A DNA stretch of 64,000 bases from Oasisia sp. SBJ-2009 (Eukaryota > Annelida > Polychaeta > Sabellida > Siboglinidae). The notes beneath the pieces were generated by a model that did not search any database, was not told the origin of the DNA, and saw only the letters and a list, made by a program, of their open reading frames with translations. The position numbers and the translations under genes were made by a program. How positions within the stretch are numbered: the first letter of the stretch is position 1; each line of letters starts with the position of its first letter. Location of the stretch: contig OZ024854.1 in assembly GCA_964017155.1 (NCBI GenBank), forward strand, positions 51,935,596-51,999,595, in the 5' to 3' direction. Positions 11,540 to 27,664 of the stretch are shown in pieces.

Positions 11540-11607
11540 ATGGTAAAGAAGACGTGCGCAAAACATGAGAAACACGAGAAAGAAAAAGAAGAAGCTGAAG
11601 CTGGTGG
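11540..11607 (+). CDS. possible first exon, charged (weak)
   Basis: ATG at 11540 opens a short Lys/Glu-rich frame (MVKKTCAKHEKHEKEKEEAE, then AG). It runs into a perfect-looking donor, GTG then GTAAGC, at about 11608. I recognise no family, and composition bias makes this uncertain. Confidence 0.22.
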
Positions 11608-12098
11608 TAAGCTACTTAAAACACATATATCAGTATGCTGTGTAACGTATAATTTTCTGCAGTTCCTGCTGACCTGCGGTAATGTTACCCCTTACAAAAA
11701 ATACCATTCAAATACCATTGAATGGTCCTAGGGGGTATAATAGCTTCTTACAAGTACCATTCAGAATATCATTGGACCATTCAGAATACCATTCAGACAA
11801 GTACCATTTAGATACCACTGAACAGTATTCCTAGAACCATTCAAAATACCATTGACAAATACAATTCAATGATAAACCAATCAATATATATCTAGCTTTA
11901 CAGAGGTCATATGCACATATAGATCACACTGAAAACATAGTCAAGATAAATGAACGACATTTTAATATGTTAAGTGTGCTGCTCTCGAACGTACATAATT
12001 ATATACATGCACATCAACTCTGAAATACCATAAAATATTATGTACGTCGATCAAACTTCACACTTTTCTTGATTTTTTTCACTTTGGACAGCTTTGTC

Positions 12099-12161
12099 CT
12101 ACGCGTCGAAGGTAACCTCAAAGCCTTTCTTCTGGTCTTCGCCTAGAAGTGGGTATACTTC
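12099..12161 (-). CDS. possible terminal exon
   Basis: Reading the minus strand, a strong pyrimidine tract (CTTTTCCCCCACAATATGTT then CAG) precedes an in-frame exon of 20 codons, EVYPLLGEDQKKGFEVTFDA, and a TAG. The splice signal and balanced composition suggest real coding sequence, possibly the last exon of a gene carried by the surrounding element. I do not recognise the family. Confidence 0.35.
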   Translation of the reverse strand, partial: EVYPLLGEDQKKGFEVTFDA

Positions 12162-12699
12162 CTGAACATATTGTGGGGGAAAAGATTTATCAATCACTAG
12201 CTCGAATGAAATGTTACTGTTTTTAAACAATGTACACATAATGCAGCTATGAAGTGGTTTTCCATGAAATTATATTTTACATGTTATGATAATTATATGG
12301 TACAAGTACAATAATGGAACTTTGGTTTCATCTTTACTATGGCCATAATTCACTTCTAGCTAGATCTTTTTCTTTACAAAACCTTTACATAATTCCAAAA
12401 GTACATTAATTCTAAATTGATTGAGCCATAATAATAAAGCAAAGAAGTAAAACATAATAATAAAAGCACATTATGTTTTTCAATCTATGTTAACCAAAAT
12501 ATGTTATAGTGTGCTTGGAATATACTATAAAATATTAGCAGTTTTTGGATATATATACCAAATACATATATTTTGTTATTTGATTAATCAGGCATTGACA
12601 GTAATTTTAAAGAAAAAGTGTTACTAGCATGCAGTCAAATTTCATTTCAATTATTTAGAAAAACGCATTTAGAACGCAAACAAGTATGCAATTTGTCAA

Positions 12700-13249
12700 G
12701 ATATACGCACACGCTTTCATTAATTCGTTTCCAAACAATCCCTCCTTTATACACAGATTAAACAGTTATGCCGTCGAGTCGACGTAAACAAGCAGATGTC
12801 ACAGTCACAGGGCGTGAACAGTTAGCGCACCACAGGGCCAGGCGCTTATCAAGACCGCAAAAGCGATGTATTGCGATTTACGGATAAATCCCCAAAACTA
12901 AGGCCACATCATTAATAGTTATTCTGTATCACGCAGATTTATTGTTTAAATTTTAAATGTATAAAAGGTTGCTAATTTGTTCTATTTCGACTTCGCAATG
13001 CACACGCAAGACATCACCTTTGCGGCTTTGATGCATCTGGGATACGCTAACTGCTGTGAGTAAATGACATCGCCATCGGCTTGTTTACGTCGACTCGACG
13101 GCATAACATTAATTCAACACAATTTAAAAAATAATGTCTTACTTCTTTGTACTGGAAATAATATAGAATGACATTCCGAACACATACACATTGAAAACAA
13201 GTGAAAAACCATTTAGGAAAGGCCGTCATAATTTAGGCCAGTTAACTGG
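12700..13249. mobile_element. palindromic MITE (CCAGTTAAC family), second copy
   Basis: It shares blocks with 9462-9997 (CAGGGCGTGAACAG, CCCCAAAACTAAGGC, GTCGACTCGACG). It ends GGCCAGTTAACTGG at 13249, the same tip as 27357. The left end is not sharply defined. Confidence 0.5.
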
Positions 13250-15199
13250 AAAATTACCGAGCTTTCCGTCAGTTTATATTACGAATCCAAGTCGACATCG
13301 AAAGTGGTCAGTTCTTCAATATTGACAATCTGTGTCGTGTTGTCCTCCTCAAAATTTACCCAGGCATAACACTGTACCTCCATTCTGCATCGATGGCGAT
13401 TTGAGATGTAGATTTCTAAAATGTTTAACCTCCGAATTATGTGATCGACGGAACATTGCGAACACAAGTTAATTTCATTCAGATTTAAATATCCCGCGAT
13501 GAACCCCGGAGAAATCAGCTATCGTATTCTGATTGATTTATTATTTGTAGATTTAAATACGACTAAACGTTCAATAAGATAGGGTAGTCAGTTATAATAG
13601 AAAATAAAAACCAATAATAATGTATCCCAATTGGTAATGTAAGAATACATAAAATATATAACTAAGAAACAACAGTTGATTAACCAAGACTCCCAGTGAG
13701 CTGCTGCGAAATCGAAGTCGCGTGTGGTTCAATGTGATTGAAAGGTATGCTAAAATACCATTGAGAGTACCATTGAAGTATATCATTAAACGGTCCAGTG
13801 GTATTGAATGGTATTTTTATATACCTTTGAGCGTAGCGCTAAAAAATGCTTTACCACTGCTTTACCTTTACCAATGGTACGTACTGGGTGATATTCTCAA
13901 ATGCCATTAAAAATACTACTGAAATCTGATTTATTATTTAACAGTATGTTTAAATACTATTGATATAATCGTTGAAACAAGATTTTATTATAGACTGATC
14001 CAATGGTACTGAATGGTATTGTAAAATTCCATTGAAAATACCACTGAAGTCTCATTTATTGTTGCACAGTATGTTCAAATACCATTGAGAGAACAACTTA
14101 AACAAGATGTTATCAATGAATGATCTGATTTATTATTGAAAGGAATGTTCCAATACCATTACCAGTACAATTGAAGCCTGATTTTATCATTGAATGGTCC
14201 AATGGTACTGAATGGTATTGAATGGTATTACAAATTACCTCTGAGAATACCATTGAGTCATACTGAAATACAATTGAATGGTCCGATGGTACTGAATGGT
14301 AATCAATGGTATTCAATGGTATACCATTGCATGCTCTTTTATTGGCAGGGCCATTGGTAGCAATATTGCTATGGTGTATTGTGTAGCATGTCAAAATTAG
14401 TCTATGACACTTGCGAATACCACTGAGACATAGATATATTACTTTTAAATGTTATATTCAGATACCATTGAGAGTATTATTGAAACTTGATTTATCATTG
14501 ATCTGCATGGTCCTGTGATACTGAATGGTATATTCAAAATCTATTACTTGAGATTACCACTGAGACATCAATATACAATACACTTTTAAACATTAATTGT
14601 ATGTACCACCGAAAAAAATATGTATCATACAAGATACATTCGCATATCACTGAAACAAGATTTGATCATTGAATGATCCAATGGTATTCCCAAATACCAT
14701 TGAGAAAACCACTGACATTTAATTTATTGTTGAAACGTATGTTCAGGTACCATAGTGAGTACCACTGAAACATGATTTATCATTGAGTAGTCCAATGGTA
14801 TTGAATGGGAGTCTCAAAAACCATTAAGAATACCACTGATGTTTGATTTATTGTTGAAAAGTATGTTCAGATACCATTGGGAGTACCATTGAAACATGAT
14901 TTATCATTGAGTGGTCCAATGGTATTGAACGGTATTCTCAAATATAATTGGGAATACCACTGAAGTCATATATATTATCGAAAGGTACTTTCAGATACCA
15001 TTGAGAGTACCATTGAAATATGATTTATCATTGAGTTGTCCAATGGTATTGAACGGTATTCACAAATAGCATGGAGAATACCACTGAAGTCTGATTTATT
15101 GTGGAAATGTATGTTCAGATACCATTGAAAGTACCATTGAAACATGTTTTATCATTGAGTAGTCCAATGGTATTCAATGGTATTCTGAAATACCAATTT

Positions 15200-16060
15200 G
15201 GCATTCCGTATTTTAGACAGTTCCGTAATGATTTTTTGAATTTTGCATACTTTCTTATACTGTCTCTCTAATGCTTTCACATTGAGTGTGGAACCAGGTA
15301 TTAATGCTTTCACATTGAGAGTGGAACCAAGTATTACAAATGTCATAACAAATTCCATTTTGTTTCCATGACACATATTTTTGACAGACACCACAACTGT
15401 ATTGTGTCCAGGGGGATGCAATATAATTTTGAGGCAAGCCCTGAATGAAGCTAGGCACACGAAACGAATGGAGGCCACCTAAGGTCAACGTTTCCCGTCG
15501 CCCAGCCCCGGGCAGGAGAGGGCAATGTGACAGCCACCTGGCCGGTGACCTCGAACCGGCAGTTCCGCTGTATTCGTTGACTTGGCAACAGGGTTTGTCG
15601 GTACCTCTGTTGGTTTTAACGAAATTTTCATCCCGCTGTCTTCATTGACTATACAGCGCGGTGTTGTAACTCTGCGGGAATCCACTCTGCGATCATCACA
15701 TACATTTCCTGGTTGATCTGAGATATGTGCTGTTAATTGGACGTTTGCTCTGCGGAACTCCCTCCACGTCACGTATGTTTATTTCTTTTTTGCGACACAA
15801 TCCAGCTGTAGTAGTATGCTTTGCTCGTTGTATAATGATTTTCGCGTGAGTTGACGCACCGGTGGGTGTTTGCTGCCATCGTTTCTTCTTCGTGCGAGTC
15901 ACTTTAGCTACGGTTGCATCGGTAAAAGAGGTGTTGATTGCTCGTTGCCTCAGTGCTGGTGAGATGTAATCTAGGTGACGCTAACATATCCTCACGTCCC
16001 TTTGAAAGTTTACGTTTTGTTTACACAACTATTTTTGTCTTGTCCTGGGCACGATCGCAG
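15200..16060 (-). mobile_element. retroelement 5' region with PHD-finger ORF1, truncated
   Basis: Reading the minus strand from about 16060, a leader with GTGCCCAGGACAAGA leads into ORF1 sequence. It carries NTAELPVRGHRP and then, in another frame (15255-15488), a zinc-finger segment: CGVCQKYVSW, KQNGICYD and ICNTWFHSQCESI. The Cys/His spacing and the W before FH match the PHD-like fingers found in ORF1 of many invertebrate CR1-like LINEs. The last motif is duplicated in tandem (TWFHSQCESI, then TWFHTQCESI). Frameshifts separate the parts, so it is a relic. It shares about 290 bases with 8041-8316. Confidence 0.6.
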
Positions 16061-16362
16061 CTTTTGAATGTCGGGCTGTGTACGGTTGGGTCCTATCGGC
16101 CGAGGACACTGGGGTGTCCGACGCTGTCAAGGCGCCGGCTGGTTAGCGCTATTTGACGACGGGTTAATTACCGTTTGAACTTCGCCGCGGGGACCCTGCC
16201 TTAGAGATACGGTTTAATTACTCCTGGCGGGTGGTAAAGTCTACAGCCGCAGGCTGCGTCGTCCGGGGGCGCCCGGGATGTATATGCGGTTGTCACACGC
16301 TGTGCTGCTGGCTCTGCTGAGTATAGACTCGGGGTCTACATGTGTGTATGCATATGTGTGTC

Positions 16363-16470
16363 TATGTATATATATATATGTATGTATATATATATTGTTA
16401 TGTTTCGCTGTGTCTGTGCAGGCGTGTGTGTATGTGTGTGTATATGTATATATATATATATATGTTTATG

Positions 16471-16541
<71 letters not shown>

Positions 16542-16550
16542 GTATACCTG
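16363..16550. repeat. TA/TG-rich compound microsatellite
   Basis: Mixed TATG, TGTG and long (TA)n runs. The Tyr/Ile and Val/Cys ORFs here are artefacts. Confidence 0.93.
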
Positions 16551-16893
16551 TGTATACGTTAGTAAGCCCATGTTAACTCCTGGACACGTCCGTATAAACA
16601 CACACCTTTTCCCCTTGCTTCCTCTACATGCCCCCTTGGGCGTCATCAAGCGGAGGTCAGTTACACTGCTTCGGTCCCTGCCTACGGCTGAACAAGGGCC
16701 GTTTCTCTGCCTCGCACATTCTCCCACTCCGTTTAGTGGGCGCTATTTTGGACCCTCTCTCTTGCGCTTTTCAGTGTCCTGTTCACTTCGTTTTTATTTT
16801 ACACACCGGGATTAGCAGGATGTCTCGTTTGCACTTTTTCATTTGTATGCATTTGGTTTATATTTTTACGCGCGACGTACGCCGATGTACTTT
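16551..16893. other. unassigned sequence left of the 81-bp array
   Basis: Short ORFs cross this stretch in several frames but none shows a recognisable motif. I see no repeat or RNA. Confidence 0.4.
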
Positions 16894-17745
16894 CAGAGGT
16901 GTCGTCTGTTTCGGCTGTGCGTGATTTACCTCATTGCCTGACGCCATGTAGATGGCCGTAATATGCTAGGATAACAGAGGTGTCGTCTTTTTCAGCTGTG
17001 CGTGATTTACCTCATTGCCTGGCGCCATGTCTATGGCCGTCATATGCTATGAAAACAGAGGTGTCGTCTGTTTCAGCTCTGCGTGATTTACCTCATTGCC
17101 TGGCGCCATGTATATGGCCGTAATATGCTAGGAAAACAGAGGTGTCGTCTGTTTCAGCTGTGCGTGATTTACCTCATTGACTGGCGCCAAGTATATGGCC
17201 GTCACATGCTAGGTTAACAGAGGTGTCGTCTGTTTCAGCTGTGCGTGATTTACCTCATTGCCTGGCGCCAAGTATATGGCCGTAATATGCTAGGATAACA
17301 GAGGTGTCGTCTGTTTCGGCTGTGCGTGATTTACTTCATTGACTGGCGCCACGTATATGGCCGTAATATGCTAGGATAACAGAGGTGTCGTCTGTTTCAG
17401 CTGTGCGTGATTTACCTCATTGACTGGCGCCAAGTATATGGCCGTAATATGCTAGGATAACAGAGGTGTCGTCTGTTTCAGCTGTGCGTGATTTACCTCA
17501 TTGCCTGGCGCCAAGTATATGGCCGTAATATGCTAGGATAACAGAGGTGTCGTCTGTTTCGGCTGTGCGTGATTTACTTCATTGACTGGCGCCACGTATA
17601 TGGCCGTAATATGCTAGGATAACAGAGGTGTCGTCTGTTTCAGCTGTGCGTGATTTACCTCATTGACTGGCGCCAAGTATATGGCCGTAATATGCTAGGA
17701 TAACAGAGGTGTTGTCTGTTTCAGCTGTGCGTGATTTACCTCACG
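16894..17745 (+). repeat. 81-bp tandem array, about 10.5 units
   Basis: The unit starts AGAGGTGTCGTCTGTTTCAG, then CTGTGCGTGATTTACCTCAT, and ends ...ATATGCTAGGATAAC. Units are highly similar, with alternating variants (CAAGTATATGG versus CACGTATATGG) that suggest recent higher-order duplication. Although 81 is divisible by three, stops occur in the repeat, so it does not code. Single degenerate copies of TCGTCTGTTTCAGCTGTG occur downstream near 17962, 18048, 18125 and 18642. Confidence 0.92.
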
Positions 17746-17775
17746 GCCCTACCTGGCGACAAGTATATTGGCCTT

Positions 17776-17880
17776 AATTTAATAATAACAATAATAATAT
17801 AAGCATTTATATAGCACCATTAATCCAAGTTACCTTGTTCGAAGGCGCTGTTACAAGAAATCATAGAAAGATACCCAAAA
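17776..17880 (-). mobile_element. 3' end of a LINE or SINE
   Basis: Read on the minus strand it gives GGCGCCTTCGAACAAGG, then GCTATATAAATGCTTATATT and a run of TTATTATT. A small GCTATATAAATG block followed by a TTATT tail is a common 3' end of invertebrate non-LTR elements. No coding part remains. Confidence 0.5.
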
Positions 17881-17949
17881 TTAAAACTCGTTAAAACATG
17901 ACATGAAATATCTACATTAGTTAAAAACAAAAACAAAAACAAAAAACAA

Positions 17950-20900
17950 ACACAGAGAGATGTCGTCTGTTTCGGCTGTGCGTTACTTGCCGCCGTGCAT
18001 CATCGATGTTGCTACTGGCGCGAAGTGGGTTGGCAGTACCTGCGAGTCGTCGTCTGTTTCAGCTGTGTGTGTGTTTTGCCTGCGAACACGGGCGGTTCGG
18101 CCTAGTGCCAAGTGTATTGCCGGATGTCTTTTTCAGCTGTGCGTTCTTTGCCGGCGTGATCCACATATGTCTATCTGGTGCCTATCCTCGTTCACCCAGG
18201 CTAGGTGAAGTGGCGGAATTGTCACCTCTCAACTCTGCCTGGGAAATTATGGGCTGCAAGTGTAATCGCCAAAGCGACCTTCTACCAGATTAGGGTAGTT
18301 ACCCTGATTGCTTCCCAGGCCGTTTTTCACATAACTAATAGAATAACGACACTCTTTAGCAGTTATTGCTGTATTTTAAAACTATTCAAAACGTAAAACT
18401 TATACTACCACGAAAATAAAATTTAAAATGTCCGGTTGTTTCTGTTATGTATTCAGCTGGATTAAACAGTATCCATGACATGGCAGCTTGGCTTAGCCTC
18501 ACACGGATCAATTTTACAGGCCGGCAAAGTCGCCAGAATGTCTTCTCGGCGTAGTTCTGCAGCCGCCCGACAGTCGGTTAAGCGAGACTCCCTGGCGTCA
18601 TGTATATTGACCAATACATACATGCCAGTTGTTTGCGAAGCGTCGTCTGTTTCAGCTGTGTTTGTTTTGCTTACGTATTACACAGTTGCTCTACCTGGCG
18701 GGAAGAATATTGACCGCCAGATTCCACTTCACACTCCGTTCACGTTTTTTATCCGGTGCCGGCCGACTTCCGCGCCGGTGTGCGTGTCACATTTGATTGG
18801 ACGCGTGTTCACATCGTTCGGCCTGTGTTCGCATTGCTTGTTTTGAACGGTGTTCACTTAGTTTGGGCGCCCGTTGTGGTTGAAGTGATTACTTTGATGC
18901 ATGTCCGATTTGTTTGGGCGGCTCTTATTGTCAGGCACATGGGGTTATCCGACTCTGGGCCACTTGGTTTTGGGTGGTTGCTATTTTCGGTTTGACGTGT
19001 TTGGGCGCTTGATGCGGTCTGCTCTTGTCTACGCAGTTGCCCCATTTCTATATTCTGCTTGGCTGTTCTGGGTGGATCGTGTTTATGTGTCTTATTCATT
19101 TGTTGTGACGCATGTGCTGGAGGATATAATCACTTTGGATTGCTGTCCTTATCTGGGACGTATGTTACGATGTGCCATCGTCTGCTCTAATGATCCGTGT
19201 CCACGTGGTTATGCATGGTAGGTGTTTGTTTTCCAACACTGTTCTCATCTTCCATGGCCTTCTTGTTTCGGCGCATGTTATTGGGTGTCTTTTTCCTGTG
19301 TTTATATGTCTTTCTCTCGCCTGAGAAAGTGTGAGGTATTATGCGCTTCCGGCTTTGTTCTACGTGTTTTGGTGCGTGCTTTGTTTTAACATGATTGATG
19401 ACCATGGACACTTCCATCTCGTTTAGGCGTTTGTTACGGTTTGGCAGTGTCTATTACTGACCAATATCTACCATCTTTGGGTTCTTGATATGATGTCACA
19501 TCTTATGTGTGTTTGATTTTTTACAATTCAATACTTTTTCATTCATTTTATTTCAAAACACGCAACATTAAAAAGCATGCCATCCGATTACTACTCGTAA
19601 GCCGCATGAAGTACTATTCAGAACTATGTTTTGAAGAGGAGTAGCCATGAAGTGCAACACTTATGTGTGTCTATCCCTGTGAACCCTTTTCATAAAATTG
19701 TTACGTGGCGCTTCTTAGTTTTGATTATAATGATGCGGTTACACAACATATACATACGTGCACACAACACTTGTTAATTTGTCGTTATAATCATGTGTGT
19801 TTACGTGGTGTTTGTGCCGATGGGAATTTTCCTGTAATGACGTTTCCTTGGGTGTTTGCGTGTGCGTGGACATTGGGTGGTGTGGCATCATTTGCTTATT
19901 CAACTTGTATCTGCGCGTGATATGGTGCGACTTGCTCAGTGCATATGTACCATGTCTGCTCTGTTTCGGAACATGCGGTGGTCTCCTTTGTCTCGCATGC
20001 ATTGTCATGCTTTCGTGCACGTCTGCATGTGTGAATATGCCGTGTCTGTCTGCTTTGATCTTAATTACAGACGCGTTCCGTTATGTGTGTCGCCGTCTCA
20101 CGGTTTTGGCTGCATGTACGTGGCCTTCTCTAGGTTTTGTTCAGCCATCATGTTGGCCTCTGCGTTGTGGTTGTTTATTTATTTGTAGGACTGCCGTGGG
20201 TGACGAGACATGCGTTAGCAGACATCGTGACCTCACTGTACCGGTCACTTTTTACCATGCCCCAGCGCATGTTCTCCCATAGGGACACATTGCAGCAGCG
20301 ACTTTGTCTTTGTGTAGCCTGCGTTTCATCATATGTGCGGAATCTGCTTTGGTATATTTTCTTGTTGCAGCTATGCCGCACGGGAAGTTTGGACGGCTTG
20401 GTCGGCCTGCGACAGACTGCCAACGTCCAGGCTGGGAAACTCGGGTAACACCTCGGCTACACCACTGCTTATTGACTTCGCCCGTGACGGTTTGCCGCAC
20501 TGCTGTGAGCTGGCACTTTCTGTATGTCAATTCCGCGACTCCTTGGCCGGATTCACGCGACGCGACGCCACCTGATGCAGCTGGTACAGGCCACTCTCTA
20601 CTCCTTACTGCCTGTATCCGGCCGGTGCCGATCACTGACAGTGTCGTTGCCAGCGTATTTGCTGACAAGCCACCCTTGGACTTCTGCGTTTGTTTGTTTG
20701 TTCGTGGTATGACAGCGCTTTTGTGTGTGTGTGTGGGGGGGGGGGGGTCAGTTGCGGATACTTGGCTGACCCGGAAGTAGGTCTCGTGTTCGTAACGTCT
20801 CCAACATGCACTGTTTGTCTTGTGTACTTTGCTGTGCCTGGGGGGGGTAGGCTCCACTGTTCCAGTGGAGGGTGGGGTTGTTTTTCCCCCTTTACGGTTT

Positions 20901-21060
20901 CTGTCAATGTATACTTTCGCTTAGCGCATGTGTTTTCTGTCGGTACACTATTATGCATTACATTGTATCAGTATACATGCAAGTAGCTGATTGTACGATA
21001 GGCTTTTTGTTGTACTTGGATGCTTATCATTTACCATAATACTGTATGTCTTTCAAGGTA
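17950..21060. other. GT-rich unassigned region
   Basis: This 3.1-kb stretch is rich in GTG/TTG on the + strand and gives ORFs on both strands (for example 19797-20282 + and 20252-20857 -). None shows a recognisable domain, and the opposing ORFs overlap. It contains a run of ten or more G near 20738 and a second G run near 20840. Degenerate copies of the 81-bp unit core occur up to about 18660. I make no gene call. Confidence 0.4.
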
Positions 21061-21524
21061 CAATCAGCAGAGCGCACACTTCAAGTGAGCGCCAGGCAAT
21101 CCAGTTGTAAATAAAATATCTAGATTGCCATATTACCATTACAAGGTATTTTGTGTCTTATTGATCTACCGTAAACAGAGCCAGGCCCAGCTGTAGTTTA
21201 TTAGGGAGTATTAAGGGCCACTTACGAGTGGGAAGGGCGCAGGCACGCAAAATGGGTGTTTGGGTGTTCTGGGACTCAATGTCATTTGCCAGGAAAAGAA
21301 GATATAAATTATGATGGGACTTTCGTGGGGTAACTCTGGACATCCTTGGTTTGTGATGAATTGATAGATGACGCCTTGATGAGAGAGCATTCTGGTTCTG
21401 ATTTTTAGATCGTTATTTCATGTGGAGTTTCCTAATAACTGTTTGTACAATTTTTAATCCCTGCAAATGCAATCACGAGAAAATCAACACTTAGGTAAAA
21501 CATCCTGTAAAATGTGTGTAGTGT

Positions 21525-22600
21525 CCCTTACAAAAAAGAGCCAATGGCATTTTATTGAATATCATTGAATACCATTGAGTAACATTGGACCATTCAATGG
21601 TATTTCAGCAGGACTGAATGGTATCCCCAATGATAATTTGTAATACCATTCAGTACCATTTGACCTTTCAACGGTATTTCAGTAGGCTCAATGGTACTTT
21701 GGGCTATTCAATGGTATTTCAGCAGGACTGAATGGTACTATGAATGGTAATTCGTAATACCATTCAGGACCATTGGACCATCCAGTGGTCAAATATTATT
21801 TTCAGTGGTATTATCAATTGTATTTCAGAATACCATTGAATACCGTTGGACTACTCTATGGTAAAACATGTTTCAACGGCACTCTCAATGGTATTTGAAT
21901 ATACTTTTCAACAATAAATCAGACTTCCATGGTATTCTCAATGATATTTGAGAATGCCGTTCAATAACATTACACCATTCAATGATAAATCATGTTTCAA
22001 CGGTACTGTCAATGGTATCTGAACATTTTTCAACAATTAAATCAGACAGTGGTTTTCTCAATGGTATTTGACAATACCGTTCAATACCATTGGACTTCTC
22101 AATGGTATTTGAACATACTTTTCAACAATAAATCAGAGTTAAGTGGTTTCTCAATGGTATTTGGGAATACCATTGGACCACTCAATGATAAATCCTGTTC
22201 CAGTGGTACTCTTAATGGTACCTGAACATACTTTTCAACAATAAATCACACTTCGTTGTTATTCTCAATGGGTTTTGATAATACCGTTCAATACCATTGG
22301 ATCACTCAATGACAAATAATGTTTCAATGGTACTCTCAATGGTATTTGAACATATTTTTAACAATAAATCAGACTTAAGTGGTGTTCTCAATGGTATTTG
22401 GGAATACCTTTAGACCATTCAATGATAACAAAACTTGTTTCAGTGGTATTTGAATATATAATGTATGCTAAATATTTTTTCAGTGGTACATACAATTAAT
22501 ATGTAAAGGTATAATGTATATTGATGTCTCAGTGGTAGTCTGATGTAATAGTATTTGAATATACCATTCAGTACCATTGGACCATTTGTGTTTACTACAT
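21525..22600. mobile_element. palindromic-word transposon end (ATACCATT family), copy 2
   Basis: It begins CCCTTACAAAAAAGAGCC at 21525, closely like 11688. It continues as a 1-kb array of AATACCATT/AATGGTAT words in about 130-150 bp units with shared spacers (CAACAATAAATCAGACTT, CTCAATGATAAATCATGTTT). The array is inverted relative to 13735-15190. No coding sequence is visible and the right limit fades near 22600. Confidence 0.55.
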
Positions 22601-22923
22601 TAGTACCAGACATGAGGTATAATACATTGTAATGTATTTAAATACAAATATTCTCGAGGGGTCCCAATACATAAAACAAATGTTTTCAGTAAAACAATAT
22701 TTAAATAGAAAAACCTTGGAATGTATTTCAAATGTTTTGTCAAATGCTTTTAATTTTCAGTTTTTATATTACTGTATAGGTAAAAGAAAAGAACTTCGTA
22801 TATCGAAACATCTAGTCTATATGCACATTTCGTTTTCTAAATATAAAATACAAATAAAATTACTTTAAAAAAAGTATCTAAATACTTTGTGAATAATATT
22901 TTCACTGAATTAATAGTATATCA

Positions 22924-26184
<3,261 letters not shown>

Positions 26185-26194
26185 TATTATATCA

Positions 26195-26935
26195 TCCAAC
26201 GAGACTACATGATTGAGTAACTGAGGTACAATAACTGATCTAATTGTTTTGCAAAACGTTGTATATTTTCCACTGGTTACTCAGAATAATGTACATACAA
26301 TACAAAAGTAAATGGGCTAGTTCTATAAATTTAGATCATCATAACTTATTAATATTACACCAGTTGATACTATATTTTGCAACATAGTACAGCACATGGC
26401 ATAAAATTACAAGAAGCCATGGAGACAAATTATATATCCTCTTGAATGTGGGCAAAGGTTAATACACCATCTCAACAAGTGGTAATGTAGGTTTCAGGTG
26501 GTAAATAAACAATGCCACGTGTCCTCCAGTCTCAGGATACTTCAAAAGCACTGGTCGGATAACTGCTAACTAGCTATTTATGGACATCCTGGTAGAATGG
26601 ATTATATAAACAGATAGCTGCCTTGAACTGACATCCTCCACTTTGCACAAGTGGTCTTGCAAGCCAGTTGGAGCAATCACCCTATTATCTTCCCTGTTTG
26701 AGGGGCTGTTGATCTTATCAAAACAGTCCAGCGCATTTGATTGTAAATTACAGCGAGTCAATCCTCCTGACTAAAGGTGACAAGACTTTGATCACTAATT
26801 ATGATTTTGTTGTTACTTTAAATGATAAAATCAAGTGGCAACTAAGATAATTTATAATATGTTACATGGAAACACAAATATATAAAGTAATTACACAACC
26901 CATTAGATCCCTATGTAACAAAGTTCGGCAATATT
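26195..26935. other. A/T-rich sequence, nothing recognised
   Basis: I see no gene, RNA or repeat of note in this 740-base stretch. Confidence 0.4.
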
Positions 26936-27357
26936 CCAGTTAGCCGGTTAAAATTATTATAGCCTTTTCAAAACGGTTTTTCCACCTTTTTGCAATATGT
27001 AGATGTTCAGAATGTCATTCTGCATCACTTTTCGTACAAGCAAATCAGATCTTGTTTTAAATTGTTTTATATCAATTTAATGCCATAAATGTGATGCAAA
27101 CAGGTCAATGCACATGGCGTGAGCAGTTGGCACCGCTGTAAAGGCGATGTTTTGCGATTGGCAGATATATCCCAAACCTAAGAATCTACGACATTTAATT
27201 GATATAAAACACAATTTAAAAAATATCACTTCTTATAATTTATACTGGAAGTGATGTAGAAGAGTATACATGTGTAGAATGACATTCCGAACACATACAA
27301 CACATAGGTGATAACACCGTTTTAAAAAGACGCGAATAATTTCGGCCAGTTAACTGG
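26936..27357. mobile_element. 422-bp palindromic MITE (CCAGTTAAC family)
   Basis: The ends are inverted: left CCAGTTAGCCGGTTAAAATT..., right complement CCAGTTAACTGGCCGAAATT. Both are followed about 35 bases in by the paired words CTTTTCAAAACGG and CCGTTTTAAAAAG. It is the best-delimited copy of the family also at 9462-9997 and about 12700-13249. There is no coding capacity. A target duplication is not obvious. Confidence 0.65.
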
Positions 27358-27549
27358 AAGATAATCAACAGTTTTACATAAGTTATAACTTGAAAAATAA
27401 TTGATCGACAGATCGACATCTGACGCGTAATTTTGACTGCTAAGTTGGAAAACCGATCCCAACTGGGACTTACATCATGATCAACTGAACTGACACGTTT
27501 CCGATATTATTTGAAAGTCATAAATAAAAGTCATAAAAAGGCTACTTAC

Positions 27550-27664
27550 ATCCAATATGACCTCAGGTTCAACTTCCATATATTCTTCTCGTTCGATCCC
27601 TGTTTCTGCAAGCTTTTGTGCTTGGCCTTGTCCAAACGTATCAGCATCATCATCATCACTATCG
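27550..27664 (-). CDS. possible internal exon, acidic
   Basis: On the minus strand an open frame reads DDDDADTFGQGQAQKLAETG, then IEREEYMEVEPEVILD. It ends at a consensus donor (GAT then GTAAGT at 27549-27544). The amino-acid balance and donor suggest a real exon. A short upstream ATG frame at about 27783 (MEPKRTRRKGSQIKK) could be its first exon across a small intron, which is speculative. No family recognised. Confidence 0.4.

Larger units (their letters stand above)
11688..15190. mobile_element. palindromic-word transposon (ATACCATT family), copy 1
   Basis: The left edge reads CCCCTTACAAAAAATACC and is followed by many AATACCATT/AATGGTAT words to about 11880. From 13735 to 15190 the same words recur in a loose tandem array of about 130-150 bp units, in inverted orientation relative to 21525-22600. 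The right terminus appears cut off by the retroelement fragment starting near 15200. Between the arrays lie A/T-rich DNA, a possible minus-strand exon (12099-12161) and a nested fold-back element (about 12700-13249). The architecture resembles the CCCAG elements at 38-50 kb. Confidence 0.5.

Noticed and set aside
19797..20282. 161-codon + ORF with Cys/Val-rich composition
   Set aside because: Composition follows TGT/GTG-rich DNA; no domain or splice context.
20252..20857. 201-codon minus-strand ORF overlapping + strand ORFs
   Set aside because: No motif, opposing open frames of similar length and GT-rich composition point to chance.
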